Below, piece by piece: positions 25,201 to 33,300 of a stretch of 64,000 bases of DNA. The DNA is from Shimia sp039969785 (GTDB lineage Bacteria > Pseudomonadota > Alphaproteobacteria > Rhodobacterales > Rhodobacteraceae). The notes below the pieces were generated by a model. The model ran no database searches. It had not been told where the DNA came from and was given only the letters and a program-made list of their open reading frames with translations. The stretch lies in the NCBI RefSeq assembly GCF_039969785.1, contig NZ_JBDVNC010000014.1, positions 1 to 64,000 on the forward strand, written 5' to 3'. The first letter of the stretch is position 1. Every line of letters begins with the position of its first letter. The translations under genes were made by a program, and so were the position numbers.

Positions 25201-25717
25201 CTTGCGCAATGGGATCGCCAGTCTGAACCGGGAAGGGCGCGAACGGTTGCTGACCGCCTTTGAACAGGTAAATTCCAACTTTACCCTATTGTTCCGCCAT
25301 CTCTTTGGCGGCGGTGAGGCCAATCTGGTTCTGGTGGAAAGCGACGACCCGTTGGAAGCCGGGCTGGAGATCATGTGTCAACCACCGGGTAAAAAGCTGT
25401 CGACATTGTCGTTGTTGTCAGGTGGAGAGCAGACGCTGACCGCGATGGCGCTGATTTTCGCGGTGTTTCTGGCCAATCCAGCGCCGATCTGTGTGCTGGA
25501 CGAGGTCGACGCTCCGCTGGACGATGCCAACGTGACCCGGTTTTGTGACTTGTTGGACGAAATGTGCCGTCGCACCAATACGCGGTTCCTGATCATCACG
25601 CACCACGCCGTGACCATGGCGCGCATGGACCGGCTGTTTGGGGTTACGATGGCCGAGCAAGGTGTGTCTCAGCTTGTGTCCGTTGATCTGAAAGCGGCCG
25701 AGACGTTGGTGGCCTAG
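22262..25717 (+). CDS. smc: Chromosome segregation ATPase SMC
   Basis: Protein of 1151 residues from the TTG at 22262 (giving LRFSKLRLNGFKSFVDPTD, the usual N-terminus); AGGAG lies 12 bases upstream. The frame is open further upstream to 22163, but that extension does not look like SMC. Walker A is GPNGCGKSN, followed by two long coiled-coil arms rich in Glu/Ala/Arg around a hinge near the middle, then the signature LSGGEQTLTAMAL and Walker B ICVLDEVDAPLDD. It forms condensin-like complexes that organise and segregate the chromosome. ScpA/ScpB are not in the window. Confidence 0.95.
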   Translation: MRFSKLRLNGFKSFVDPTDLIIADGLTGVVGPNGCGKSNLLEALRWVMGENRPTAMRGGGMEDVIFAGAATRSARNFAEVNLLLDNSERLAPAGFNDDDALEIVRRITRDVGSAYKVNTKDVRARDVQMLFADASTGAHSPALVRQGQISELINSKPKARRRILEEAAGISGLYQRRHEAELKLKGAETNLARVDDVIEQLATQLAQLARQARQAARYRAIGEELRQSEGLLLYRRWREADDARATSEEELRNRTTAAAQAETAARAAAKERVERDDALPALREEEAIASAVLQRLQVQRDSLNDQEAHALQIIETLKNRIVQLSHDMEREAGLNRDAGETMERLEWEQRELAKAGEGHGERLEAASDEAREAASVLQERESELSQLTEDVARLAARHQSAHRMLDDSRKTLTKSESESEKAREAVASSKEALARAAEELDLAKEAEEVAIEAAETAEERLAETEEERAETQVREADARAERSEAEGELNALRAETTALAKLLERDTAEGGQILDRLQVQQGFEKALGAAMADDLRAPEVDEDGPSGWYVLPPYTQDQPLPDGVTSLVQHVSVPEVLERRMSQIGLVSGDDGPLLQPLLKPGQRLVSLEGDLWRWDGYRAWAEDAPSAAALRLQQLNRLEELKQTMAQATARTDGAVQAHETLQMRLRDLSEIDKAARITRRDADRAVADANRALSRAEADRNLAEGRLESLGLAVTRHEEDALAARTQLQEAERAMQDLGNLETARQGVEDVKMTVEAARIMMMSRRSVHDEVRREGEARLKRSQEVTKEISGWRHRLETAEKRMGELAERKEISEEELHEAGAAPEEIAAKREELSEAIEEAETRRSAAAEALAMAETALRSAEHAERDAERAASEAREARARSEARSDAARETVAYAAERIMDEQEVSPADLLERLAVDPDQMPDAHAIEADVNRLKRQRDSLGAVNLRAEEDAKDVQVEHDTLVSEKADLEEAIRTLRNGIASLNREGRERLLTAFEQVNSNFTLLFRHLFGGGEANLVLVESDDPLEAGLEIMCQPPGKKLSTLSLLSGGEQTLTAMALIFAVFLANPAPICVLDEVDAPLDDANVTRFCDLLDEMCRRTNTRFLIITHHAVTMARMDRLFGVTMAEQGVSQLVSVDLKAAETLVA

Positions 25718-25723
25718 CGCGTT

Positions 25724-25790
25724 CGGGGCGCTGCCCCGCTTGGACCTGCGGTCCAATTCACCCCGGAGTATTTTTGGCAAAATGAAGGTG
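25724..25790 (+). repeat. Double hairpin plus GAGTATTTTTGGCAAAATGA-type element after smc
   Basis: CGGGGC-GCT-GCCCCG (25724-25738) and TTGGACC-TGC-GGTCCAA (25740-25756) form two adjacent hairpins after the smc stop, followed by a 24-base AT-rich core at about 25765-25788 that recurs at 59443-59466. Probably the smc terminator with a dispersed intergenic repeat. Confidence 0.65.
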
Positions 25791-25858
25791 CAGGTCACCT
25801 GATTGTGAGGGGTTTGTGTGCCGGGCGCGGTCTAGGGTGGCTGCAGGAGGTGCGCAGC

Positions 25859-26215
25859 ATGAAGAAATGTTTGGTTCTTGCAATATTTGCAGCAACGTCG
25901 GCGGTGGCGCAGGATTGGAAGACGCGCGATGGTGACGTTCTGTTTGAGGCAGACGCATTAACGGCGCGATTGTCCGGTCAGACGTTGGTGTTTTATGATC
26001 AGGGCCGGTCAGTTTATGAGGCGGACGGCAAATACAACTACACCTATGGCGGCGGCGGTACGTGGTTTGGCTATTGGGAAACAGCGGCGCAAAGTACGGT
26101 CTGTGTGACGTTTGTAACCGGGGTGGAACGCTGTGATATGATTGTTGAAAACGGTGGGCAGCTGGTGGTTTTGACGGCCGATGGGCAGCGGTTTCCGATA
26201 CGCCCCAAGGGATAG
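25859..26215 (+). CDS. Hypothetical secreted protein
   Basis: Protein of 118 residues from the ATG at 25859, preceded by AGGAGG at a good distance; the longer upstream frame is not needed. The signal peptide MKKCLVLAIFAATSAVAQ is clear, followed by a small beta-rich domain with GGGGTWFGYWETAAQSTVCV and one further cysteine (VERCDM), which could form a disulfide. No family recognised; likely periplasmic. Confidence 0.65.
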   Translation: MKKCLVLAIFAATSAVAQDWKTRDGDVLFEADALTARLSGQTLVFYDQGRSVYEADGKYNYTYGGGGTWFGYWETAAQSTVCVTFVTGVERCDMIVENGGQLVVLTADGQRFPIRPKG

Positions 26216-26248
26216 GCAGGGCGAAGCCGCCCCACCTGATTTGTTGTT

Positions 26249-27418
26249 TTAGAGTTTGTTCAACAGAATTTTAGTCGGCCATGCATCTGCGGGCAGGCCC
26301 AGACGGATCTGTTCTTTTTGCACCGCGGCGCGAGTTAGCTTGCCCAGAATGCCATCAACCTTACCAACATCATGGCCGCGCGCCTTGAGCTTTTTCTGGA
26401 GCTGCTTCATCTGATTTCCAGACAGGGCGGGATCAGGATTGCCAATGTCATACCGTTGCGCGCCTTCGAGACGGGTGGCGAAATAAGCGGCGGTGGTCAC
26501 GTAGACAAAGCTTTTGTTCCACTCAAAATAAACCCGGTAGTTGGGATACGCGAGGAATGCAGGGCCTTTGCGCCCTTGGGGCAGCAACAGCGAGGCTTGT
26601 AGATTGGGCAATTTGCCAGCGCGCGGTTTCACGCCCAGTCTGGCCCAGTCGCGCGCGTTCATCTGGTGGTTCAGGCCAGATTTCGACCAGTCGAGGTTTT
26701 GCGGCACATCCACCTCTTGCAACCATGGTTCATTGGCGCGCCACCCCAAATGGTTGAGCATTTTACCACCGGACATCAACGCGTCAGGGGCAGAAGTCTT
26801 CAGGCTGACCTTGCCATCGCCATCGCCGTCAACGCCGTTTCTGATGATGTCTGCAGGCAACATCTGAACCATTCCAATTTCGCCGGCCCAAGCGCCGGTG
26901 GTTTTCGCCGGGTTGAAATTGCCGCTTTCGTAAAGTTCCAGTGCGGCAAAAACCTGAGGTCGAAACAGGGCAGGGCGGCGGCAATCATGCGCCAGCGTGA
27001 CTAGAGAATTCAGTGTGTTGAAATTCCCCTGAAAGGCGCCGTAATCGGTTTCAAACGCCCAAAATGCCAGCAAAACGCCACGTGACACGCCGTATTGACG
27101 CTCGATCCGGTCAAACACAGCGTCATATTGCCGGGACTTTTTGCGGCCATTGTCAATACGGTTCTGGCTGATCAGTCGTTTCGAAAAGTCGATGAACGGC
27201 ATCTGGAACACGCCCTGGGACCGGTCGGCCTTGATCGTTTTAGGATCTTGGCGCACGCCCCCGAAAAAACGATCTACGCTGGACTTGGAATGTCCTTTGG
27301 ACATGGCCTCTTTCTTAAGGTCATTGACGAAACTGTTGAATGACCCGCCACAGGGCACCGACGCAATTGCGGTGCCTGCCGAAAGTGTCAGAGCGGCCAG
27401 AATGGAGAGAAAACGCAT
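26249..27418 (-). CDS. Lytic murein transglycosylase, MltB type, with peptidoglycan-binding domain
   Basis: Protein of 389 residues. A signal peptide (residues 1-20) is followed by an SLT-2 transglycosylase domain with the catalytic Glu123 in LAFWAFETDYG, and GEIGMVQMLPADI. The C-terminal 60 residues (SGNQMKQLQKKLKARGHDVGKVDGILGKLTRAAVQ in outline) form a peptidoglycan-binding domain. It cleaves glycan strands in the periplasm. No lipobox was seen, so it is probably soluble. Confidence 0.93.
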   Translation of the reverse strand: MRFLSILAALTLSAGTAIASVPCGGSFNSFVNDLKKEAMSKGHSKSSVDRFFGGVRQDPKTIKADRSQGVFQMPFIDFSKRLISQNRIDNGRKKSRQYDAVFDRIERQYGVSRGVLLAFWAFETDYGAFQGNFNTLNSLVTLAHDCRRPALFRPQVFAALELYESGNFNPAKTTGAWAGEIGMVQMLPADIIRNGVDGDGDGKVSLKTSAPDALMSGGKMLNHLGWRANEPWLQEVDVPQNLDWSKSGLNHQMNARDWARLGVKPRAGKLPNLQASLLLPQGRKGPAFLAYPNYRVYFEWNKSFVYVTTAAYFATRLEGAQRYDIGNPDPALSGNQMKQLQKKLKARGHDVGKVDGILGKLTRAAVQKEQIRLGLPADAWPTKILLNKL

Positions 27419-27478
27419 TGAGCAAACCTCTTAAGAAAATTTTGGAAACGTTAACAGGTAGCAGCCACAGGGCAACAC

Positions 27479-28387
27479 TCAGAACACAGAAAGTATGATC
27501 ACAATAATGAGGAACCCCGTCCAGCTGCGCCACAAAGCTGTGCAGGCGGCGTCGATATCGTCCGGGCCCAATACCTTGCGACCGTTTGGATTCACAAATG
27601 GAAAGTCGCGCAATGTGCCGTCATAAGCCCGGGGTCCGGCGATGGCGGAATCAAGTGCGCGTGCCATAGCGGCCTCGGGCCAGCCCGCGTTGGGAGAGCG
27701 GTGCAGTTTCGCATCTGAACGGATCACATTCCACCCTGACAGGCCGTGATGTGTGGCCGCAATCAACAGGGCAGTCAGCCGGGCAGGCGCCCAGTTCAGA
27801 ACGTCATCCAGCCGCGCGGCGGCCCATCCGAACGCAGCAAATCGCGGGGTGCGATAGCCAATCATGCTGTCAGCGGTGTTGACGATTTTGTAGACCAGCA
27901 GGCCCGGCAAGCCGCCAATCAGGAACCAGAAGGCCGGGGCGATGACGCCGTCGCTCATATTTTCTGCAGCGGATTCGATGGCAGACCGCGTGACCGCGCT
28001 GGCATCCATATGTGCGGTGTCCCGGCTGACAATCCGCGCAACGGCGCGACGCCCGTCACCCAGCGAAATCCGTAGGGCATCGCCGACGGCACGCACATGA
28101 TCCACCAGTGACCTCTGCGCCAGAAGGATGGCCACGAGCAAGAGTTCAAGTATCCAACCCAAGGCCGATATGATGTTGCCCAGAGCCCATCCGCCAAGCA
28201 CGAGTGCAGCGATCAGAAGACATCCGTTCAGGCGCCTAGCCGAGCCGGAATTCAACTGGGTTTCAGCCCAGCCAATCAGGCGTCCCATCAGAACGGCGGG
28301 GTGGGGCACTCGGCGCCAGATCCAGTCCGGTTCGCCCAGGGTCGCGTCCAGAACCATGGCTAAGGCGAGGATGCAGGCAGTATTCAC
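27479..28387 (-). CDS. cobD: Adenosylcobinamide-phosphate synthase CobD/CbiB
   Basis: Integral membrane protein of about 302 residues with several hydrophobic segments and the family signatures LDATLGEPDW, HPAVLMGRLIGW and AAENMSDGVIAPAFWF. I chose the GTG at 28387, which overlaps the cobC stop by 4 bases (GTGA); an ATG at 28411 would give 8 more residues but overlaps cobC by 28 bases. It joins aminopropanol phosphate to the corrin ring in B12 synthesis, working with CobC next door. Confidence 0.92.
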   Translation of the reverse strand: MNTACILALAMVLDATLGEPDWIWRRVPHPAVLMGRLIGWAETQLNSGSARRLNGCLLIAALVLGGWALGNIISALGWILELLLVAILLAQRSLVDHVRAVGDALRISLGDGRRAVARIVSRDTAHMDASAVTRSAIESAAENMSDGVIAPAFWFLIGGLPGLLVYKIVNTADSMIGYRTPRFAAFGWAAARLDDVLNWAPARLTALLIAATHHGLSGWNVIRSDAKLHRSPNAGWPEAAMARALDSAIAGPRAYDGTLRDFPFVNPNGRKVLGPDDIDAACTALWRSWTGFLIIVIILSVF

Positions 28388-29346
28388 AACGCGCTCTCCA
28401 ATTGTGCCCATTGTTCAGGATGGGGCAGGCCGACGCGCAAAAAAGTCTTTGAATACGGAAAGATACGGGTCCAGATGTGGCGTTTAGCCAGCTTTTCCTG
28501 CCACTCTGAAGCCGCATCAACTTCGTAGAGGCGAAACAGGGACGTTCCTCCGGACACGCGCGCGCCCTTTGCGGTAAACAGCTTGTCCAGCCGTTCCGCG
28601 TCCTGGCTCAGGCGGGATCGGCAGGTCTTGGCCCAAGTGTGATCCTGCAGAGCTGCCGCGCCAATCGACAAAGCAGGACCAGAGACAGCCCATGGACCCG
28701 TCATGTCCGCAAGCCGCGCGATGAGTGCCGGATCTCCGATGGCAAAGCCCAAACGCATTCCGGCCAGCCCCCAGAACTTGCCAAAGCTTTTCAGGACCAC
28801 GCATCCGGGCTGTGCGGCCTGTGCGATCAGGCTTTGATCGGGCGCAATATCACAGAAGCTTTCGTCGATTATGGTGAATGGCGCTGTAATGTCGGCAGCG
28901 CTCCAGAAACGGCCCGTTGGGTTGTTGGGATGCACTAAAACGCGTGCCTGCGGTGTGTCTTGGGACACGGTCCAGCCTTGCGCGACAAAGGATGCGGCGT
29001 GTTCGTTGTAGGTCGGGGACGGGATGTCGACAATGCCCGCGGGAACCAGATGCGGAATGCGCGCAATCAGGGCCGAAGCGCCTGGTGCGGCAAGTATAGC
29101 AGCCTTGTCCGGGACGTTCCAAAAGCTGCGTGCGGCCTCAATCAAAGCAGATTGTGCGCCTGTGTCCGGTAACGCCTCCCATGCCCAATCAGGCAGGTCA
29201 GGCACCGGGTAAGGCACTGGATTTATCCCGGTCGACAGATCAAGCCAATCCGCCCGCGTTCCGCCCCAACGCAGGATCGCAGCATCAAGCCCGCCCCCGT
29301 GATCCCGGGGTGGGGGCGAAACAGCGTGGTGTGGCAAAACCGACAT
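28384..29346 (-). CDS. cobC: L-threonine-O-3-phosphate decarboxylase CobC
   Basis: PLP enzyme of 320 residues, started at the ATG at 29346 with GGGAGAG upstream. Features are DHGGGLDAAILRWGG, LDLSTGINPVPYP and the PLP lysine in VVLKSFGKFWGLAGMRLGF. It makes the aminopropanol phosphate linker of cobalamin, used by CobD. It overlaps cobD by 4 bases. The usual linked cob genes are absent from the window. Confidence 0.92.
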   Translation of the reverse strand: MSVLPHHAVSPPPRDHGGGLDAAILRWGGTRADWLDLSTGINPVPYPVPDLPDWAWEALPDTGAQSALIEAARSFWNVPDKAAILAAPGASALIARIPHLVPAGIVDIPSPTYNEHAASFVAQGWTVSQDTPQARVLVHPNNPTGRFWSAADITAPFTIIDESFCDIAPDQSLIAQAAQPGCVVLKSFGKFWGLAGMRLGFAIGDPALIARLADMTGPWAVSGPALSIGAAALQDHTWAKTCRSRLSQDAERLDKLFTAKGARVSGGTSLFRLYEVDAASEWQEKLAKRHIWTRIFPYSKTFLRVGLPHPEQWAQLESAL

Positions 29347-29421
29347 GCGAACTCTCCCAAAGGTGACCGCGTTGAAGCGGAAAACCAACCTGATGGCAAG
29401 AGATCGCTTGCGACGGAATTG

Positions 29422-29437
29422 TTAATGTATCGTTAAC
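29422..29437. promoter_or_regulatory. Perfect CtrA-type box (TTAA-N7-TTAAC) upstream of the response regulator
   Basis: TTAA, seven bases (TGTATCG), TTAAC lies 79 bases upstream of the ATG at 29516. It matches the CtrA consensus exactly, between the divergent cobC and response-regulator genes. It could control either, more likely the latter. Confidence 0.6.
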
Positions 29438-29515
29438 CATTCGTTAGGAAACTCGTGTCACCAGCATTTATTGAAAATTTTGCGCAAATTGCCACTATTG
29501 GCAGGGGGAAAACTA

Positions 29516-29887
29516 ATGCGCGTGTTGATCGTTGAGAACGAGTATGACCTTGGCAAAATATGGCAAAGCCATATGGAGCGCCTTGGGGTTGAGGCCAATC
29601 TGGTGACGTCTTATGCAGCGGCCGTCACTGTGTTGGAGAGCGAGGTCTATGACGTGATGGTCTTGGATCTTGTCCTGGAAAACGGCGCGGCTCTCGCGTT
29701 GTCGGACTTTGCCGCGTATCGCCATCCGGATGTTCAGGTCGTGTTTGTCACTAACACAACGTTCTTTTCAGACGGATCGATTTTCAACCATAGCGCCAAT
29801 GTCTGTGCGTTTATGCCGACCGGCACGCCGCCGGATGATCTGGCGGCGATGGTTGAACATTACGGTAATGCGCGACAGGCGTCCTAG
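29516..29887 (+). CDS. Single-domain response regulator, atypical (no conserved lysine)
   Basis: Protein of 123 residues consisting of a receiver domain only, from the ATG at 29516 with AGGGGG upstream. The acidic pocket is ENEYD (residues 7-11) and the phosphorylated Asp would be Asp51 in VMVLDLVLE; Thr is present in VFVTNT. The position of the conserved Lys-Pro is replaced by FMPTG, so the lysine of the switch is missing. No partner histidine kinase is adjacent. It might act as a pseudo-receiver or a phosphate sink, with a CtrA box upstream. Confidence 0.75.
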   Translation: MRVLIVENEYDLGKIWQSHMERLGVEANLVTSYAAAVTVLESEVYDVMVLDLVLENGAALALSDFAAYRHPDVQVVFVTNTTFFSDGSIFNHSANVCAFMPTGTPPDDLAAMVEHYGNARQAS

Positions 29888-29896
29888 CGCGCTGCT

Positions 29897-30874
29897 TTAA
29901 ACCCGCCCGTGCGGGGCATCATAATCCAGCACCGGGTTGATCGGGATAATCCGGTGCGGATTCACACTTTCGTGACTATAGTGATAATGGCGCACGATAT
30001 GCGACAGGTTCACCGTGTCGCGAATTCCCGGCATCTGAAACAGCTCGCGTGTGTAGTCCCACAGATTGGGAAAATCGACGACCCGATTGCGGTTGCATTT
30101 AAAATGCAGGTGGTAGACCGGATCAAACCGGATCAACGTGGTGAACAGGCGCCAGTCGGCCTCGGTCAGCTGATCCCCCATCAAATATCGGTGCGATGAC
30201 AACCGTTCTTCGAGCCAGTCAAGTGTTTCAAACAGCGGCAGTACCGCATCGTCATAGGCCGTTTGCGAGGCGGCAAACCCGCTTTTGTAAACGCCATTGT
30301 TCAGCGTGTGATAGATGCGTTCGTTGACCACTTCGATGGCGTCACGCATGTCAGTCGGCCAGAAATCCAGCGAATTTCCGGTGATGCCATCAAATGCGCT
30401 GTTGAACATGCGGATGATTTCCGAGCTTTCGTTTGACACAATGGTCTGACGCTGTTTGTCCCAAAGGATGGGCACCGTGACCCGACCTGAATAACCCGGA
30501 TCGGCGCGGGTATAGATGTCATAAGCGAATTTGCTGTCATAAAGCGTGTCACCGGTCGCACCGGCGTCATCGGTTTCAAACGTCCAGCCATCGGTCATCA
30601 TATCCGGATGCACTGCCGACACCGTGATGTGATCCCGCAATCCTTTGAGTTCCCGAAAGATCAACGTGCGATGCGCCCAGGGACAGGCATAGGAGACATA
30701 AAGATGATAGCGCCCGCTTTGCGCGACAAACCCGTCCGGACCGCTGGGGCCCGCGCTGCCATCTGCCGTGATCCAGTTGCGGAATTGGGCGGCTGAGCGC
30801 ACAAATTTACCGTCTGCAGACTCCGAGCCGATTGGGGCATTTGTCCACTGGCCGTCTTTCAGATGTCCCATCAT
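29897..30874 (-). CDS. Glutathionyl-hydroquinone reductase (YqjG/ECM4 family GST)
   Basis: Protein of 325 residues. The catalytic Cys64 is in YVSYACPWAHRTLI at the start of the thioredoxin-like domain; the C-terminal helical domain contains LTEADWRLFTTLIRFDPVYHLHFK and the FQMPGIRDTVNLSHIVRHYHYSH region, both typical of the family. It reduces glutathionyl-hydroquinones to free hydroquinones. No gene of aromatic degradation is adjacent here, although an hpa cluster lies 26 kb away. Confidence 0.9.
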   Translation of the reverse strand: MMGHLKDGQWTNAPIGSESADGKFVRSAAQFRNWITADGSAGPSGPDGFVAQSGRYHLYVSYACPWAHRTLIFRELKGLRDHITVSAVHPDMMTDGWTFETDDAGATGDTLYDSKFAYDIYTRADPGYSGRVTVPILWDKQRQTIVSNESSEIIRMFNSAFDGITGNSLDFWPTDMRDAIEVVNERIYHTLNNGVYKSGFAASQTAYDDAVLPLFETLDWLEERLSSHRYLMGDQLTEADWRLFTTLIRFDPVYHLHFKCNRNRVVDFPNLWDYTRELFQMPGIRDTVNLSHIVRHYHYSHESVNPHRIIPINPVLDYDAPHGRV

Positions 30875-31043
30875 GCTCTCCTGTTGTCATCTTGGCGTTA
30901 CATACGCTGACGAGACTGCGGAGAAAACGCAACACTGCGCAAATGACTTGCGCGTATCTGCACAGTCCGGGCGCATTTGGCCAAACCCGGCTTGACCGAA
31001 TCTGCAACTGACGGGACCCTTGGGGCAAGGATGGAACGCGAAC

Positions 31044-31403
31044 ATGTCGACATATATATCGCCTGAGATTCAGGCAGGGCTGGATGCAGCCCGAAAGAAA
31101 GCCATGAGACGGCGCAATAAACTGCGCGTTGAGACCGGAGAGCACAGTTTTCGGGTGCTGCGGTTTCAGGAGGACGGATTTACGCTGGATGTCGAAGACG
31201 CGCCGCATTTGCGCGGATTGGTCGATCTCTACGATGGTGGGCGGCATTTCCTGCAATGCCTGATTGTCGCGTCTGAAGAGCAAGACGGAGAGATGCGCTA
31301 CGAGTTCAAGCGGGCGACGGCTGTGACAGACCGACCGCCGGTTGATTTCGAACTGGGCGAATTTGTACCCGCGGGCCTGATCGAACGGCCCGACGGGTCT
31401 TAG
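31044..31403 (+). CDS. Hypothetical small protein
   Basis: Protein of 119 residues from the ATG at 31044 (AGGATGG upstream; a TTG at 31020 is the only alternative). Basic N-terminus (ARKKAMRRRNKLRV) followed by a beta-rich domain (SFRVLRFQEDGFTLDVEDAPHLRGLVDLYDGG in outline). No family recognised; PilZ-like or carbohydrate-binding folds cannot be judged from sequence alone. It stands alone between divergent and convergent neighbours. Confidence 0.55.
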   Translation: MSTYISPEIQAGLDAARKKAMRRRNKLRVETGEHSFRVLRFQEDGFTLDVEDAPHLRGLVDLYDGGRHFLQCLIVASEEQDGEMRYEFKRATAVTDRPPVDFELGEFVPAGLIERPDGS

Positions 31404-31427
31404 GCTCCCATTGCGAATGTCGGGGTC

Positions 31428-31505
31428 GCGCGCCAACGGCGCGCCATGCCCAACGCTTTTGTCTGCAGCTTTGCTGCGGATCAAAAGGGGCGGGAGCCCC
31501 CCGTT
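31428..31505. terminator. Three consecutive hairpins between convergent genes
   Basis: GCGCGCC-AAC-GGCGCGC (31428-31444), a longer imperfect hairpin built on GCAGC-TTT-GCTGC with outer CTTTTG/CAAAAG arms, and GGGGC-GGGA-GCCCC at the right end. They lie between the stops of the hypothetical protein and the MalY-like gene and should act as a bidirectional terminator; similar palindrome-rich strings recur in related genomes (recalled, not checked). Confidence 0.65.
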
Positions 31506-31514
31506 GACCGATCT

Positions 31515-32693
31515 CTATTGCAGGTCTGAAAAGGCCGCGACCAGACGGTCGGCAGCGTCCTGAACACGGGAACGCTGGGTTGCCAGATTTATGCGCTGGA
31601 ACAATTCGCCACCTGCGCCAAACCCCGGACCAGCTGACACAGCGATCCGCGCGTCATCGCGGAACCGGGCGCTGATTTCGTCATAGGTCATGCCGGTCCC
31701 GGAAAAATCCACCCATGCCAGAAAGGTGGCCTGCAGCGGTATTGAGTGCACCCCGGGGATCGCATTCATCGCGTTATCAAACACTTGCCGGTTGCCTTCC
31801 AGATGCAGCATCTGCGCATCTACCCACTCCGCACCTTCAGGCGAATAGGCTGCAGTGACCATATCGATCCCCAATGTGCTTGGGCTGTAATCGATCTTTT
31901 GCAATGCGGTCTTCATCTCGCCGCGCAGCTTGGCATCGGGAATGACCATGTTGCCGGTGCGCTGTCCGGCGATGTTGAATGTCTTTGAGGCGGCGGTCAG
32001 CGAAACGGTACGATGCCGATAGTCAGGCGCTGCCACGTCGATTGGCACAAAAGTATGACCGGCATACACCAGATCATGATGCACTTCGTCTGAGACAAGG
32101 ATCAGATCATTGCGGTCTGCAAATTCGGCCACGGCGCGCAATTCCTTGGGTGTCCAGATGCGCCCTGACGGGTTTTGCGGCGAACACCACAGAAGCACAC
32201 GTTCGTCGCCGCTCAGGCGGCTTTGGGCATCGTCAAAATCAATCACATAGGTATCGCCATCACGCACCAGCGGACATTCGACAACACGGCGCCCGGTCTT
32301 TTTAACCTTGTGGGTGAATTCGTGATAAACAGGGCTGAAAAAGACGATACCGTCACCCGGTTCGGACCATGTTGTGATCGACATGGCTATCGCATTGCCC
32401 AGCCCTTGGGTGGTGACAATCCAGTCGGTGTCAATGTCCCAGCTGTGCCGTGTCTTCATCCACCACTGAATTGCCGCACGATAGGTCGGGTGGTCCCATG
32501 AATAGCCAAACACACCTTGTTCAGCCGCGCGTTTCACGGCCTCGATCACGCAGGGCGCAGTGCGGAAATCAGAATCGGCTGTCCACATGGCCAGCCCGTC
32601 CTCAGGCGCAACACCGTAAAGGCGCTCCATCTTGTCCCACTTTGTGGAATTTGTGCCGCGCCGTTCGATGATGGTGTCAAAGTCGAAACCCAT
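31515..32693 (-). CDS. MalY/PatB-type PLP enzyme, cystathionine beta-lyase-like
   Basis: Fold-type I PLP enzyme of 392 residues. The PLP lysine is Lys237 in LTAASKTFNIAGQRTGN and the Asp202 in LVSDEVHHDLVY binds the pyridine nitrogen. The N-terminus MGFDFDTIIERRGTNSTKWD and the pattern SPQNPSGRIWT are characteristic of MalY/PatB, which cleave cystathionine and related C-S bonds. A role in methionine or sulfur amino acid metabolism is likely; no regulator is adjacent. Confidence 0.88.
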   Translation of the reverse strand: MGFDFDTIIERRGTNSTKWDKMERLYGVAPEDGLAMWTADSDFRTAPCVIEAVKRAAEQGVFGYSWDHPTYRAAIQWWMKTRHSWDIDTDWIVTTQGLGNAIAMSITTWSEPGDGIVFFSPVYHEFTHKVKKTGRRVVECPLVRDGDTYVIDFDDAQSRLSGDERVLLWCSPQNPSGRIWTPKELRAVAEFADRNDLILVSDEVHHDLVYAGHTFVPIDVAAPDYRHRTVSLTAASKTFNIAGQRTGNMVIPDAKLRGEMKTALQKIDYSPSTLGIDMVTAAYSPEGAEWVDAQMLHLEGNRQVFDNAMNAIPGVHSIPLQATFLAWVDFSGTGMTYDEISARFRDDARIAVSAGPGFGAGGELFQRINLATQRSRVQDAADRLVAAFSDLQ

Positions 32694-32787
32694 GAAAGTC
32701 TCCTGTCAGGTCGAAATGCACGTTAGCCAGATCATGGACAGGTGCAACCCCGTTGCACCGAGGTTCTTGTTGTCCTAGATGGGGGCC

Positions 32788-33300
32788 ATGATCAGACCTA
32801 TTCTTATCCACCCCGATCCACGGCTGAAAAAGATCTGCGATGCTGTTGATGATCTGTCAGACGAACGTCGTGCGCTGGCCGACGATATGCTGCAATCCAT
32901 GTATGACGCCCCCGGCATCGGCCTTGCGGCGCCGCAGGTTGGCGTGTTGGAACGGCTTATTGTGCTGGACTGCGTCAAAGACGTAGACCCCGAACCGCTG
33001 GTGATGTTCAATCCCGAGTTGCTGCATAGCTCTGACGATCTGAACACCTATGAAGAAGGGTGCCTGTCGATCCCGGAACAATTTGCCGAAGTCACCCGGC
33101 CCGCAGATGTGCGTGTTGCGTGGATCGATCTGAACGGCAATCCGCAGGAACGCGATTTTGGCGGGCTTTGGGCCACGTGTGTGCAGCACGAGATTGACCA
33201 CCTGAACGGCAAACTTTTCATCGATTATCTGGGGCCGATGAAGCGCCAAATGATGACCCGCAAGTCGCAAAAGATGAAACGCGAGCGCGCCCGGGGATGA
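32788..33300 (+). CDS. def: Peptide deformylase 1
   Basis: Iron/zinc metalloenzyme of 170 residues from the ATG at 32788 (MIRPILIHPDPRLKK); an ATG at 32779 would add three residues. All three active-site motifs are intact: GIGLAAPQ (43-50), EGCLS (90-94, Cys92) and QHEIDHLNG with His134, Glu135 and His138. It removes the N-formyl group from nascent proteins, reversing the action of Fmt encoded downstream. The end overlaps the next def gene by 4 bases. Confidence 0.95.
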   Translation: MIRPILIHPDPRLKKICDAVDDLSDERRALADDMLQSMYDAPGIGLAAPQVGVLERLIVLDCVKDVDPEPLVMFNPELLHSSDDLNTYEEGCLSIPEQFAEVTRPADVRVAWIDLNGNPQERDFGGLWATCVQHEIDHLNGKLFIDYLGPMKRQMMTRKSQKMKRERARG

